A stretch of DNA of 64,000 nt, taken from positions 62,001 to 126,000 of the forward strand of contig NZ_BAAAFG010000015.1 of assembly GCF_039523415.1 (NCBI RefSeq), in the 5' to 3' direction. Below are positions 25,844 to 34,800 of the stretch, one piece after another (positions within the stretch are counted from its first letter, which is position 1; each line of letters starts with the position of its first letter). The notes beneath the pieces are model-generated. The model saw only the letters and a program-made list of their open reading frames with translations, made no database searches and was not told the DNA's origin. This stretch comes from Gangjinia marincola (GTDB lineage Bacteria; Bacteroidota; Bacteroidia; Flavobacteriales; Flavobacteriaceae). Both the position numbers and the translations under genes were made by a program.

Positions 25844-26344
25844 ATGGATATTGCATTAGCGCTTATTGGATTGGTCTGTTGTGTCATCGGGATTCTAGGT
25901 AGTTTTTTACCGGTTTTACCCGGTACACCGATTAGCTGGGTTGGGTTACTCCTGCTCCATCTCACCGATGCTGTACCGATGAACTATACTTTTTTAGGAA
26001 TTACATTTTTTATAGCTATTACCTTAGTCGTCTTGGATTATGTAATCCCGGCCGCAGGAACTAAACGCTTTGGCGGGAGTAAAGCCGGAGCCATAGGTAC
26101 TACCGTAGGCTTAATTGTGGGCGTGATTGCTCCCATTCCCTTTGGGATACTCATTGGTCCTTTCTTGGGTGCATTAATAGGTGAACTGGTCTTTAATAAA
26201 AGTGACCGAAAAACGGCTACTAAAGCTGCCTTTGGTTCTTTTTTAGGCTTTTTAGCCTCAACCTTCGTGTCATTTTTTACCGCCTGTGTGTTTTTTGGGC
26301 TATACGTGTACAAGCTGTTTCAACATAGCGAAGGTCTTTTTTAA
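25844..26344 (+). CDS. DUF456 family membrane protein
   Basis: 166 residues, four to five transmembrane helices, with the Gly/Pro-rich family motifs LGSFLPVLPGTPISWVGLL, PAAGTKRFGGSKAG and FLGALIGEL. The glycine-zipper pattern (G-x-x-x-G) is strong between residues 75 and 115. Function of the family is unknown. A -7-like TATCTTCG precedes it, and the AACTAAA palindromes lie about 55-85 bp upstream. It ends 1 bp before the convergent nitroreductase stop. Confidence 0.82.
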   Translation: MDIALALIGLVCCVIGILGSFLPVLPGTPISWVGLLLLHLTDAVPMNYTFLGITFFIAITLVVLDYVIPAAGTKRFGGSKAGAIGTTVGLIVGVIAPIPFGILIGPFLGALIGELVFNKSDRKTATKAAFGSFLGFLASTFVSFFTACVFFGLYVYKLFQHSEGLF

Positions 26345-26345
26345 C

Positions 26346-26900
26346 TTAGACCCAAGTCGTTTTAGCTTCAATAGAAGTGCGCTGACCTTCTAAAGATTCA
26401 CCGCTAAACATCCCCATGTAGAAAAAACCTAAACAACGTTCGCCATCTTCCATCGTGACGTGTTCGTGCAGGTAATTCATCAACTTGGGTGAGCTCCAAT
26501 AACAGCCCACTCCGTTTTCACTACAATACAACCACATGTTTTGAACGGCCATGGCAACGGCTGCAATCTCTTCCCACTCTGGTATAACTTCTTTGGGATC
26601 ACGTTTCATGCATATCGCTATGACGCAACCGGACTGAGCAACTTTTTGTGAAATCTTTTGTTGCTTAAATACGGAAAAATTGGGGGTAATATCCTGATAG
26701 GTAGTAGAGAGAAATTCGGACAGATCCTTTTTACTTAGCGCAGAATGAAACACTTTGAAACGCCAGGGTTCTGTTTTTTTGTGGGTAGGAGCCCAGCTTG
26801 CCATTTCTAGAGCTTTTTCTATAATCTCCCTGGGGATGGGAATATGATCGTACTGTGCGGGGAATACAGATCTTCTGCTTTTGATGCTATCTTCTATCAT
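26346..26900 (-). CDS. Nitroreductase family protein (FMN-dependent)
   Basis: 184 residues. The FMN-binding N-terminal motif is SIKSRRSVFPAQ and the family segment MASWAPTHKKTEPWRF; later EEIAAVAMAVQNMWLYCSENGVGCYWSS matches the second FMN-contact region and dimer helix. The enzyme reduces nitro, quinone or flavin-type substrates using NAD(P)H; the physiological substrate cannot be told from sequence. Monocistronic; tail to tail with DUF456. Confidence 0.9.
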   Translation of the reverse strand: MIEDSIKSRRSVFPAQYDHIPIPREIIEKALEMASWAPTHKKTEPWRFKVFHSALSKKDLSEFLSTTYQDITPNFSVFKQQKISQKVAQSGCVIAICMKRDPKEVIPEWEEIAAVAMAVQNMWLYCSENGVGCYWSSPKLMNYLHEHVTMEDGERCLGFFYMGMFSGESLEGQRTSIEAKTTWV

Positions 26901-27019
26901 GGATATGATTTTAGCTTAAAAATATAAAAAGATGCTAGGGGAATTGAAATTTCAATGTTAAGTTTTAGGGTTCTGCGCTAAGGATTGAAGCGGCATCCTT
27001 TAGTGTGTTTGGCAACAAA

Positions 27020-27077
27020 CGGCACTAAAGATATAGCGGAAAGCCTGACCCCAATTATTGGGGTAGCGCCCGAATTT
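27020..27077. repeat. Conserved intergenic element with ACCCC/GGGGT palindrome
   Basis: ACCCCAATTATTGGGGT (27048-27064) is a near-perfect stem flanked on the left by TATAGCGGAAAGCCTG and on the right by AGCGCCCGAA, ending 1 bp before the OmpA-family stop codon. The flanks look like conserved arms of a repeat rather than a plain terminator; there is no T-run on the gene's downstream side. Confidence 0.5.
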
Positions 27078-28865
27078 TTATTTGCCGTTTACAACAAATT
27101 CTGATCTTCGGTTTTCCTGGTGTTTTTCTTCGCTGCAGCGTACACCGGTTTCGCATTCATTCACTAAGAGAATTTTGCCATATCCTACGGCTTTTAATCG
27201 GCGTTGTGAAATACCCTTATTTCTTAGGTAGTTTAGCGTTGCATCTGCACGACGCTTGGATAAACGCACGTTATAATTGTGGTCTTCACGGCTATCGGTA
27301 TGCGAGTTTATGGTAATGGCTAAGGTAGGATTGTCTTTAAGCGTTGCAGCGATACGATCCAGCTCACGGGCAGCATCTGGACGAATATTCCATTTATCTA
27401 AATCAAAATAAATCGTATTTAAGCCTAATTCCTTGGCCAGGTCTTCGCCGCCACTTACATATTTGATCACGGGAACATTCACGTAAACCGTATCGGTTTT
27501 AGCTTCACCTAAGTTTTTGACCTTATCATCAAACCTATTGGTGATTTTTGTCTTATCACGATTTCTGGTAAAGGTATAAATATCATCATCTCCCATCCCA
27601 CCGGGGCGATTAGAAGAAAAATATCCTTTGTTCGTTTTGTCATTGACGATGTATGAAAAATCATCAAATGCGCCATTAATGGGCTCTCCCATATTGACCA
27701 CCTTACCGTATTTGTTAACTTTCCCGGGAATAATTTTTACCGAAAATATATCAAGTCCTCCTAATCCCAAATGACCGTTTGAAGCAAAATACAAGGTGTT
27801 ATCCTCGCTTACGAACGGAAAAGTTTCTTTTGCGGGAGTATTAATTACATTCCCTAATGTTTGTGGTGTGCCGTAGGTGTTGTCCTCATTAATGTCTACC
27901 ACAAAAATATCTGACTCTCCCAGCGACCCCTCCATATCTGAAACAAAATACAGCTTTTTATCATCTGGACTCAAGGCCGGGTGCGCGGTATTATAATTAT
28001 CTGAGGTAAACGGAAGCTCTGAAATATTAGTCCATTCATCACCCACCTTTTCGGCACGGTAGAGTTTTAGCAAATTGGCTCCGGTGTCGCTTTCACCGTA
28101 TTCTGAATCAAAATAATTGCTCCTTGTGAAATATAAAAATCTGCCGTCTTTGGTAAACGCTGTAGTAGATTCGTGGTATTTACTATTGATGTTCTTATCA
28201 AAATAGTACACCTCACCCGCATTTCCATCTTCATCAAATACAGTTTCATAGAGCTCTAAAAAAGGCTGATTGTTCCATTTATGTACCACAACCTTGGCAT
28301 CTTTAGGAATTCTATTTGACGTAAATACTAACTTATCTCCATTAAACGAAGGGGCAAAATCTGATAATTCTGAATTGATGGAAAGGCTTTGTACTTTATA
28401 ATAATCCCGTGTGCTGTTGATGCGTTCGATATCTTCTGGATTTTCTACAAACTTAGCCGCCTGTACTTCTGCCCCTACTTTACTGTTGTATTTGGTGGTG
28501 TACGCATCTGATAGTTCATAATTCCCAACTGTTTTCAAGGTTTGAGCGTAGCGGTAGTAGTACTGTGGCTCAACATCATCTGTAAGTTTAAATAACTCAC
28601 TATACGCCATCGCAGCGTTTTTAAAATCTGAGATGTAATAATAAGAGTCGCCTAATTTCTTAAACAACTCTTCACTCTTAAGTCCTTTTTCACGCCATTT
28701 TTCATATCCCTTAATGGCTGAGGCATATTCAAAATTTTCAAATTTTCTATTGGGCTTTTTTAGTCTGCGATCTTCTTCTTGTGCCTGGACAGAAAACACG
28801 AGTGATAAACTAAAAAGAAGCGTTAGAAAAGCTATTCTATATATTGGTCTTTGATCGTCATCCAT
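27078..28865 (-). CDS. OmpA family outer-membrane protein with TPR and PD40 repeats
   Basis: 595 residues. Signal peptide up to SVQAQ, N-terminal TPR region (about 35-125), PD40/WD40-like repeats in the middle (for example DFAPSFNGDKLVFTSNR, HPALSPDDKKLYFVSDMEG, KGYFSSNRPGGMGDDDIYTF), and a C-terminal OmpA domain (about 480-590) with INSHTDSREDHNYNVRLSKRRA and NRRSEFVV that binds peptidoglycan. Proteins of this architecture in Bacteroidota often pair with PorP/SprF-like proteins in the type IX secretion and gliding context; no PorP homologue is adjacent here. Located in the outer membrane. Confidence 0.92.
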   Translation of the reverse strand: MDDDQRPIYRIAFLTLLFSLSLVFSVQAQEEDRRLKKPNRKFENFEYASAIKGYEKWREKGLKSEELFKKLGDSYYYISDFKNAAMAYSELFKLTDDVEPQYYYRYAQTLKTVGNYELSDAYTTKYNSKVGAEVQAAKFVENPEDIERINSTRDYYKVQSLSINSELSDFAPSFNGDKLVFTSNRIPKDAKVVVHKWNNQPFLELYETVFDEDGNAGEVYYFDKNINSKYHESTTAFTKDGRFLYFTRSNYFDSEYGESDTGANLLKLYRAEKVGDEWTNISELPFTSDNYNTAHPALSPDDKKLYFVSDMEGSLGESDIFVVDINEDNTYGTPQTLGNVINTPAKETFPFVSEDNTLYFASNGHLGLGGLDIFSVKIIPGKVNKYGKVVNMGEPINGAFDDFSYIVNDKTNKGYFSSNRPGGMGDDDIYTFTRNRDKTKITNRFDDKVKNLGEAKTDTVYVNVPVIKYVSGGEDLAKELGLNTIYFDLDKWNIRPDAARELDRIAATLKDNPTLAITINSHTDSREDHNYNVRLSKRRADATLNYLRNKGISQRRLKAVGYGKILLVNECETGVRCSEEKHQENRRSEFVVNGK

Positions 28866-29111
28866 AATGCGTGCATCATTTGGTTAGTATATGCACTTTA
28901 AAATTATGAATTGTCTAGGCAGGATGTGTTGTGAAGACTCTGGAATATTGACCGAGTTATTAACGGGAAGTTAACAGGGGGATTGACTACAAAAAATGGT
29001 TTAATCTACTGCAAATTAAAAGCTTGAATTACTATACGTAGTAAATATACCGTATAGTCATTCTGATTATGAATCCTTTTTAGAAACTAAAAATATCCAT
29101 TCCTAATCCAA

Positions 29112-29144
29112 ACAAAAAAAGCCCATCCATTTAGGATAAGCTTC
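29112..29144 (-). terminator. Second copy of the tRNA-Asp terminator
   Basis: On the minus strand GCTTATCC, loop, GGATGGGC followed by T7 (8-bp stem with two G-T pairs). It is a near-identical copy of the terminator at 29548-29578, and about 70 bp of upstream flank (29145-29190) is also duplicated. It lies downstream of the GIY-YIG gene and the tRNA-Asp 3' fragment. The rest of 28866-29111 shows only AT-rich sequence and the OmpA promoter region; I see no gene there. Confidence 0.75.
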
Positions 29145-29192
29145 TCAATGGTTTATTTCTAAACCTAGCCCCAATATATAGGGACAACACAA

Positions 29193-29285
29193 TCCCCAAT
29201 TTATTGGGGACGGTCTGGGTACACCAACAAGTTGGGTAGAGGCGAGACTCGAACTCGTCCCGAACGAGTTGGGGATGACAGGCGG
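29193..29285 (-). pseudogene. Hairpin-interrupted 3' half of tRNA-Asp
   Basis: Minus strand, 29211-29285: the anticodon-loop piece GCCTGTCA and the T arm GAGTTCGAGTCTCG of tRNA-Asp are recognisable, ending in CCAGACCG like the true gene. Three palindromes split it: an 18-nt TCCC...GGGA-type element (29258-29275) in place of the variable region, CCAACTTGTTGG (29224-29235) between T arm and acceptor, and TCCCCAATAAATTGGGGA (29193-29210) exactly after the discriminator. It cannot fold as a tRNA. It directly abuts the stop of the GIY-YIG gene. Confidence 0.7.
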
Positions 29286-29288
29286 ATC

Positions 29289-29537
29289 TTAGTTTTCTAA
29301 TGAAGATATAAGCTGATAAATCTGTTTCTTACTATATTTCTTTAAACTTCGTTCTCGCTTCAATGCTTCAGTTTTATTAGAAAATGTTTCCGTGTAAACA
29401 ATTTTCCAAGGCCCCTTATTCTTAGTATAACGACCCTTATCATTATTATGCTCAAGTAGTCTTTTTTCAAGATCACCTGTGTATCCCTTGTAAAAGATGT
29501 CAAACATGGCAGAGTATATAATATAAACTGAATATAT
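29289..29537 (-). CDS. Small GIY-YIG nuclease domain protein lacking an ATG
   Basis: About 82 residues. The domain is complete only if translation starts upstream of the first ATG (29507): the in-frame sequence IYSVYIIYSAMFDIFYKGYT contains both family motifs (VYI and YKGYT), then comes the Arg in EKRLLEHN, PWKIVY and the Glu in EALKRERSLKK. The stop is TAA 29289-29291. The probable ancestral start is the ATA at 29535-29537 (ATG to ATA), preceded by a TAG stop. Starting at 29507 would lose the first catalytic tyrosine. Such one-domain nucleases are frequent in Flavobacteriia and of unknown role. It sits between two copies of the tRNA-Asp terminator and is fused at its 3' side to a tRNA-Asp fragment, which suggests it arrived with, or caused, the duplication. 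Confidence 0.7.
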   Translation of the reverse strand: MYSVYIIYSAMFDIFYKGYTGDLEKRLLEHNNDKGRYTKNKGPWKIVYTETFSNKTEALKRERSLKKYSKKQIYQLISSLEN

Positions 29538-29547
29538 ATCCTAAAAC

Positions 29548-29578
29548 AAAAAAAGCCCATCCGTTTAGGATAAGCTTC
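29548..29578 (-). terminator. Rho-independent terminator of the tRNA-Asp unit
   Basis: On the minus strand GCTTATCC, TAAAC, GGATGGGC followed by a run of seven T. It lies about 115 bp after tRNA-Asp. A further small hairpin TTCCTC/GAGGAA (about 29636-29652) lies between tRNA and terminator. Confidence 0.75.
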
Positions 29579-29691
29579 TCACTGGTTTATTTCTAAACCT
29601 AGCCCCAACAAATAGGGACAACACAACATCGTTTATTCCTCTAAAGGAGGAACCTCATTTAAAAGACACCCACTTTCGCGAGTATTTGTTG

Positions 29692-29765
29692 CGGTCTGGA
29701 CGAGACTCGAACTCGCGACCCCCTGCGTGACAGGCAGGTATTCTAACCAACTGAACTACCAGACC
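29692..29765 (-). tRNA. tRNA-Asp (anticodon GTC)
   Basis: A 74-nt standard cloverleaf: acceptor GGTCTGG/CCAGACC, D arm GTTCAGTTGGTTAGAAT, anticodon stem CCTGC/GCAGG with loop CTGTCAC (anticodon GTC), T arm GCGAG-TTCGAGT-CTCGT, discriminator G. No CCA encoded. It is the last and only intact member of a row whose four upstream units are damaged copies, and shares their promoter. Confidence 0.97.
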
Positions 29766-30237
29766 AATATTTTAATGAACTACTCTAATCTGATGTCGTT
29801 CGATGTACTCGAACTCGTCCCCAACCCATTGGGGATGACAGGCAGTCCCGAAACTTCGGGATAACCAACTGAACTACCAGACCAATATTTTAATGAACTA
29901 CTCTAATCTGATGTCGTTCGATGTACTCGAACTCGTCCTCAACCCGTTGGGGATGACAGGCAGTCCCGAAACTTCGGGATAACCAACTGAACTACCAGAC
30001 CAATATTTTAATGAACTACTCTAATCTGATGTCGTTCGATGTACTCGAACTCGTCCCCAACCCGTTGGGGATGACAGGCAGTCCCGAAACTTCGGGATAA
30101 CCAACTGAACTACCAGACCAATATTTTAATGAACTATTCTGATCTGATGTCGTTCGATGTACTCGAACTCGTCCCCAATCCGTTGGGGATGACAGGCAGT
30201 CCCGAAACTTCGGGATAACCAACTGAACTACCAGACC
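29766..30237 (-). repeat. Four 118-bp tandem units of hairpin-invaded tRNA-Asp
   Basis: Units are 29766-29883, 29884-30001, 30002-30119 and 30120-30237, each exactly 118 bp and nearly identical. On the minus strand each reads: GGTCTGG acceptor, complete D arm to GGTTA, a 16-nt palindrome TCCCGAAGTTTCGGGA, CTGCCTGTCA of the anticodon arm, an 18-nt palindrome of the form TCCCCAA...TTGGGGA, CGAGTTCGAGT of the T arm, then a non-tRNA tail. The 3' acceptor strand is missing, so none can be a working tRNA. They are transcribed ahead of the intact tRNA-Asp from the promoter at 30272-30301. Confidence 0.85.
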
Positions 30238-30271
30238 AATATTTTAATGAACTTTTCGCCTTAAGCGGTGG

Positions 30272-30301
30272 CAAATATAACGTAGATTTTAGGATCTACA
30301 A
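30272..30301 (-). promoter_or_regulatory. Promoter of the tRNA-Asp array
   Basis: Minus strand TTG (30299-30301), a 19-bp spacer and TATATTTG (30272-30279) match the Bacteroidota consensus. It is the only such promoter seen between 29766 and 30330, so the four damaged units and tRNA-Asp probably form one transcript of at least 700 nt. Confidence 0.7.
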
Positions 30302-30336
30302 ATCATTTTTTTTAATTTTTTTGACTGAATTAAAAA

Positions 30337-31269
30337 TCACCCGCCAAACTTCTGACGTTCCACCATATAGGTCGTCAAAATTTTGTTGAATCCACGTTGA
30401 ATATCTGCTTCTACGTACTTGATTTTATACTGCGCACATTTAAGCTGTATCGCTTTAAAATACTCCTTAATGGCAGATTCATAATTTTCTTTGATGTTAT
30501 CTGGATATACATTGATGAATTCCCCCGTTTCAACATCTACAAAACGTTTGGGCGAATTAGCAAACTCAAAGTTCTGTTCGGTTTTACTGTCAAACACATG
30601 AAATAGTACCACCTCATGTTTGTTATATTTTAGATGTCTAAGCGCCTCAAACAACTCATCACGCGCCACATCTGCCTGAAACATATCTGTAAATAAAAAA
30701 ATGAGAGACCTACGGTGAATATTCTCTGCAATTTGATGCAGAAATTTATAGGTATCTGTAGGCGAATCTTTTTTTGGAAATAAAACAGCATCTTCTAACT
30801 GCGCTAACAACATCCTGTGGTGACGTTCACTGCCTTTTTCTGGCGCAAAATATTCGTATTGATCACTGTAAATACTCAGGCCTACTGCATCACGTTGCTT
30901 TTTGAGCATCTGCATGATACAAGCCGAAGCTACTACAGAAAACCCAATTTTGTTCATTTCTTCCAAAGATTGCTGTTGCACTTTTGGATAATGCATCGAA
31001 GAAGAATTATCTACAATCAAATGGCATCTTAGATTAGTTTCTTCTTCATATCGCTTGGTATATAAGCGATCAGTCTTAGCGTATAATTTCCAGTCAATGT
31101 GTTTTGTGCTTTCTCCTTGATTATAGATCTTATGTTCTGCAAATTCTGCTGAAAAACCATGAAAGGGACTACGGTGAATTCCAGAAATAAATCCTTCAAC
31201 CACCTGTTTTACCAACAATTCCAGCTGAATGAACCCTCCTGCTTTTTGGACCTCTTCTCTTAACTTCAT
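30337..31269 (-). CDS. DUF58 domain protein (vWA-like)
   Basis: 310 residues. The DUF58 signature lies at the centre: FSAEFAEHKIYNQGESTKHIDWKLYAKTDRLYTKRYEEETN; it is followed by a von Willebrand A-like domain with LIVDNSSSMHYP (MIDAS DxSxS-like) and LIFLFTDMFQAD. Family members act with MoxR AAA+ ATPases and Bat proteins in stress and envelope processes; those genes are not adjacent here, which is unusual. Cytoplasmic, no signal peptide. Confidence 0.9.
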   Translation of the reverse strand: MKLREEVQKAGGFIQLELLVKQVVEGFISGIHRSPFHGFSAEFAEHKIYNQGESTKHIDWKLYAKTDRLYTKRYEEETNLRCHLIVDNSSSMHYPKVQQQSLEEMNKIGFSVVASACIMQMLKKQRDAVGLSIYSDQYEYFAPEKGSERHHRMLLAQLEDAVLFPKKDSPTDTYKFLHQIAENIHRRSLIFLFTDMFQADVARDELFEALRHLKYNKHEVVLFHVFDSKTEQNFEFANSPKRFVDVETGEFINVYPDNIKENYESAIKEYFKAIQLKCAQYKIKYVEADIQRGFNKILTTYMVERQKFGG

Positions 31270-31317
31270 CTATTCAACAAGATATCTATTCTTACTAAAC
31301 CCCACAACACTACTGAA

Positions 31318-31347
31318 ACAAAAAAAGACCGCCAAGTTGGCAGTCTT
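31318..31347 (-). terminator. Rho-independent terminator of thioredoxin gene
   Basis: On the minus strand AGACTGCCAACTTGGCGGTCT is followed by T7; the stem is about 9 bp. It lies 25 bp after the thioredoxin stop codon. Confidence 0.85.
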
Positions 31348-31371
31348 TCTTATTTTTTATATCAGTTTGAC

Positions 31372-31689
31372 CTACATCGCTGCTTTAATCGCTTCTGCAT
31401 ACGTGTTTTTAGGAGCTACACCCACTTGTCTATTCACCATTTCCCCATCTTTAAACACTAAAACAGTAGGAATGTTACGAACACCATACTTAGCTGCAAA
31501 CTCTTGATTGGCATCTACATCGACTTTTCCCACTACGGCTTGCCCTTCAAAGTCTTTACTAAGCTCATCAATGATAGGTCCTACCATACGACATGGTCCG
31601 CACCAGGCAGCCCAAAAGTCAACTAATACAGGTTTATCACTTTTTAATACGGTCTCTTCAAATGTTGCATCTGTGATTTCTAATGCCAT
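31372..31689 (-). CDS. trxA: Thioredoxin
   Basis: 105 residues with the active site FWAAWCGPCRM and the cis-proline segment NIPTVLVFKDGE. Cytoplasmic disulfide reductase, reduced by thioredoxin reductase. An upstream in-frame ATG at 31746 would add 19 residues without homology; MALEITDATFEE at 31689 is the family start. Monocistronic, with a terminator 25 bp downstream. Confidence 0.95.
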   Translation of the reverse strand: MALEITDATFEETVLKSDKPVLVDFWAAWCGPCRMVGPIIDELSKDFEGQAVVGKVDVDANQEFAAKYGVRNIPTVLVFKDGEMVNRQVGVAPKNTYAEAIKAAM

Positions 31690-31802
31690 AATATATATTT
31701 TTAAATTATTGTTTTCTACTGCAATATTAGTCAAATAATCTGCCAAACCTTACACAGCCAGTATTGTTAATGACTATACGTATATAAGTTCAACCTTGGC
31801 AT

Positions 31803-34800
31803 TTAATTTAATTGATAATGCCAATTCTGTTCGTTAAGTTCTTCTAATAACTCTTGACTTATTTTTACTTTTTGTTTTCGGCTGGGCATGGTGAGTTTGA
31901 TCTTATCTTCCATTTCATACACTACAAAACTTACTTGATGATCCCCCTTATGTATTGAAAAGGTTTCTTTTAAGGCTGAAATTTTTTCTGAAGCCAACTC
32001 ATCTACATTCAGCTTAATGGTTAATTTTCGGGCATATGAATCCATTACATCTTGAAGCTGTTTAAACGCGTTAAACTGAATACGGGGATCTCCTTTTTTT
32101 CCAGTATCTCTATTTGTCCAACCCTCTTTGACAAAGGCTTTTACGTGCACAAAACTATTCGGTACCAAAAAATGCCTGAATTTTAAGTACTCTTCTCCAA
32201 ATATTCTAAACTCAAAAGTTTCATTGTAATCTTCAATGGTGAAAAGCGCCCAGCCTTTCCCCATTTTGCTTACCCGATGTTGAACGTCTGTAATTACACC
32301 GCAGAACGTCAGTTCTCTATTGATGTAGTTTTCCAGATTAGAAAAACTATCTAATGCGCTGTTGCAAAAATACTTTACTTCGGCTTTAAAATCATCTAAT
32401 GGATGGCCCGAAATATAAATCCCCACCACTTCTTTTTCTCGCTTTAGTTTTTCCATCGTACTCCAATCCTCACAAGGCGGTACGGTAGGTTCAGGAATTT
32501 GAACTTCACTCGCTTCACCAAATAAACTCACTTGAGCAGAGTTTTGATTCTCCTGAAACTTTGACGCATATTTCAACACCTTTTCTAAGAAGATAATGCC
32601 GTCTCCTTCATCGTGAAAATACTGTGCACGGTGCGTATCTCCAAAACTGTCAAAGCCTCCTGCCAGTGCTAGGTTCTCAAAGGCTTTTTTATTGGCAGCT
32701 CTTAAATCTACCCGCTTAGCCAAGTCAAAAATAGACTTGTACGGACCGTTTTCTTTACGTTCTTCTACAATAGCTTTTACCGCGGCTCCTCCAACTCCTT
32801 TGATCGCTGCCATCCCGAACCGTACTGCGTAGTCTTGATTAACTGAAAATTTTCTAAAAGATTCATTAACATCTGGCCCCAACACATTTAACTTCATGCG
32901 CTTACATTCTTCCATAAAGAAGGTCACTTGCTTGATGTCATTCATATTATTTGAAAGTACTGCAGCCATGTATTCTGCGGGGTAATGCGCTTTTAAATAG
33001 GCCGTTTGATAGGCAATCCACGCATAACAAGTTGAATGAGATTTATTAAAGGCGTAACTCGCAAAAGCTTCCCAATCTTTCCAGATTTTCTCTAATTTTT
33101 CAGCATCATGTCCCTTCGCAGAAGCCTGATTAATAAACTGAGGCTTCATTTTATCCAGTACCGCCCTTTGCTTTTTTCCCATGGCTTTTCGCAATACATC
33201 GGCTTCACCTTTAGTAAAATCTGCCAGTTTTTGAGACAAGAGCATCACTTGCTCTTGATAAACCGTAATCCCATAGGTATCTGCCAAATATTCTTCCATC
33301 TCAGGTAAATCGTAGGTAATATCTTCTTCACCATGTTTACGGGCAATAAAGCTGGGAATATATTCCATAGGACCAGGACGGTAGAGTGCATTCATGGCAA
33401 TAAGATCCTCAAATACGGTGGGTTTGAGATTTTGCATGTGCTTTTGCATCCCGGGAGATTCGTATTGAAATATGCCTACTGTTTCACCACGTTGGAATAA
33501 TTCATAGGTTTTTTCATCGTCAAGCGGAAAGTTTTCAGGATCCAAGTCAATATCCAGTCGTGCTTTTACAATCTTGACAGTGTCCTTGATTAAAGTTAGG
33601 GTTTTTAATCCCAGAAAATCCATCTTAAGCAACCCGGCACTTTCTACTACTGCATTATCAAATTGGGTCACGTACAAATCTGAATCTTTTGCAGTGGCTA
33701 CCGGCACAAAGTTGGTAATATCATCTGGCGTAATAATTACCCCGCAAGCGTGAATCCCGGTGTTTCGTACCGATCCTTCTAACACTCTAGCCTGGTTCAC
33801 GGTTTGGGCCTCCAGATCTTCGCCTTCAGAAATATTGAGTAATTCATTGATTTTTTGAAGGTCTTCTGCCCTAAACTTACTCCGCAGCACTTTTTCATCT
33901 ACATCAAAAATCTTCCCCAATTTCGCCATGGTGGGAATGAGTTTTGATATACGGTCTGCGTCGTTTAGGGGCAGGTCCAGTACGCGGGCGGTATCTCTAA
34001 TAGACGATTTCGCCGCCATGGTGCCGTAGGTAATGATTTGCGCTACTTGTTTACTGCCGTATTTTTCAATGACATAGTCCATCACCCGGCTTCGACCTTC
34101 ATCATCAAAGTCAATATCAATATCTGGCATACTCACCCGATCAGGATTTAAAAAACGCTCAAACAGCAGGTCGTATTTGATCGGATCAATATTGGTAATT
34201 TTTAAGCAGTAGGCTACCACACTCCCCGCAGCAGAACCACGACCGGGTCCCACCGACACGTCCATATTTCTTGCTGCTCGAATAAAGTCTTCTACAATAA
34301 GAAAATACCCCGGGTAACCCGTTTTTTCAATGACAGAGAGTTCAAAGTCAATACGTTCCTTAATTTCTTGGGTTAACTCACCATAACGTTCTTGAGCTCC
34401 TTTAAAGGTGATGTGTTTGAGATATGCATTTTCACCGCGCTTACCACCATCTTCATCATCCTGAGCGACAACAAACTCCTGTGGAATTTCAAACTTCGGC
34501 AGCAGTACATCCCGTGCCAAATCAAAGGCTTCAATTTTATCGACGACTTCGCTAATGTTAGTAATCGCTTCAGGGATGTCTTTAAAGAGCGTTTTCATCT
34601 CTTCAGCCGACTTAAAGTAATATTCCTGATTATTTAGGCCGTATCTGTACCCTCTTCCGCGACCTATGGGTGTTGCTTGCTTTTCGCCATCTTTGATGCA
34701 CAGTAAAATATCATGTGCATTCGCTTCTTCCTTGGTTGTATAATAGGTATTGTTGGATGCGATTAGCTTGAGGTCATGCTTCCGCGCAAGCGATATCAAC

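Noticed and set aside
30016..30222. 68-residue open frame on the minus strand
   Set aside because: It lies within the tRNA-Asp repeat array and simply translates the repeats; it has no start context or homology.
29766..30237. CRISPR-like array
   Set aside because: The 118-bp units are contiguous with no unique spacers, contain tRNA-Asp pieces, and no cas genes are present.
29766..30237. Four additional functional tRNA-Asp genes
   Set aside because: Each lacks the 3' acceptor strand and has palindromes within the D/anticodon and variable regions, so no cloverleaf forms.
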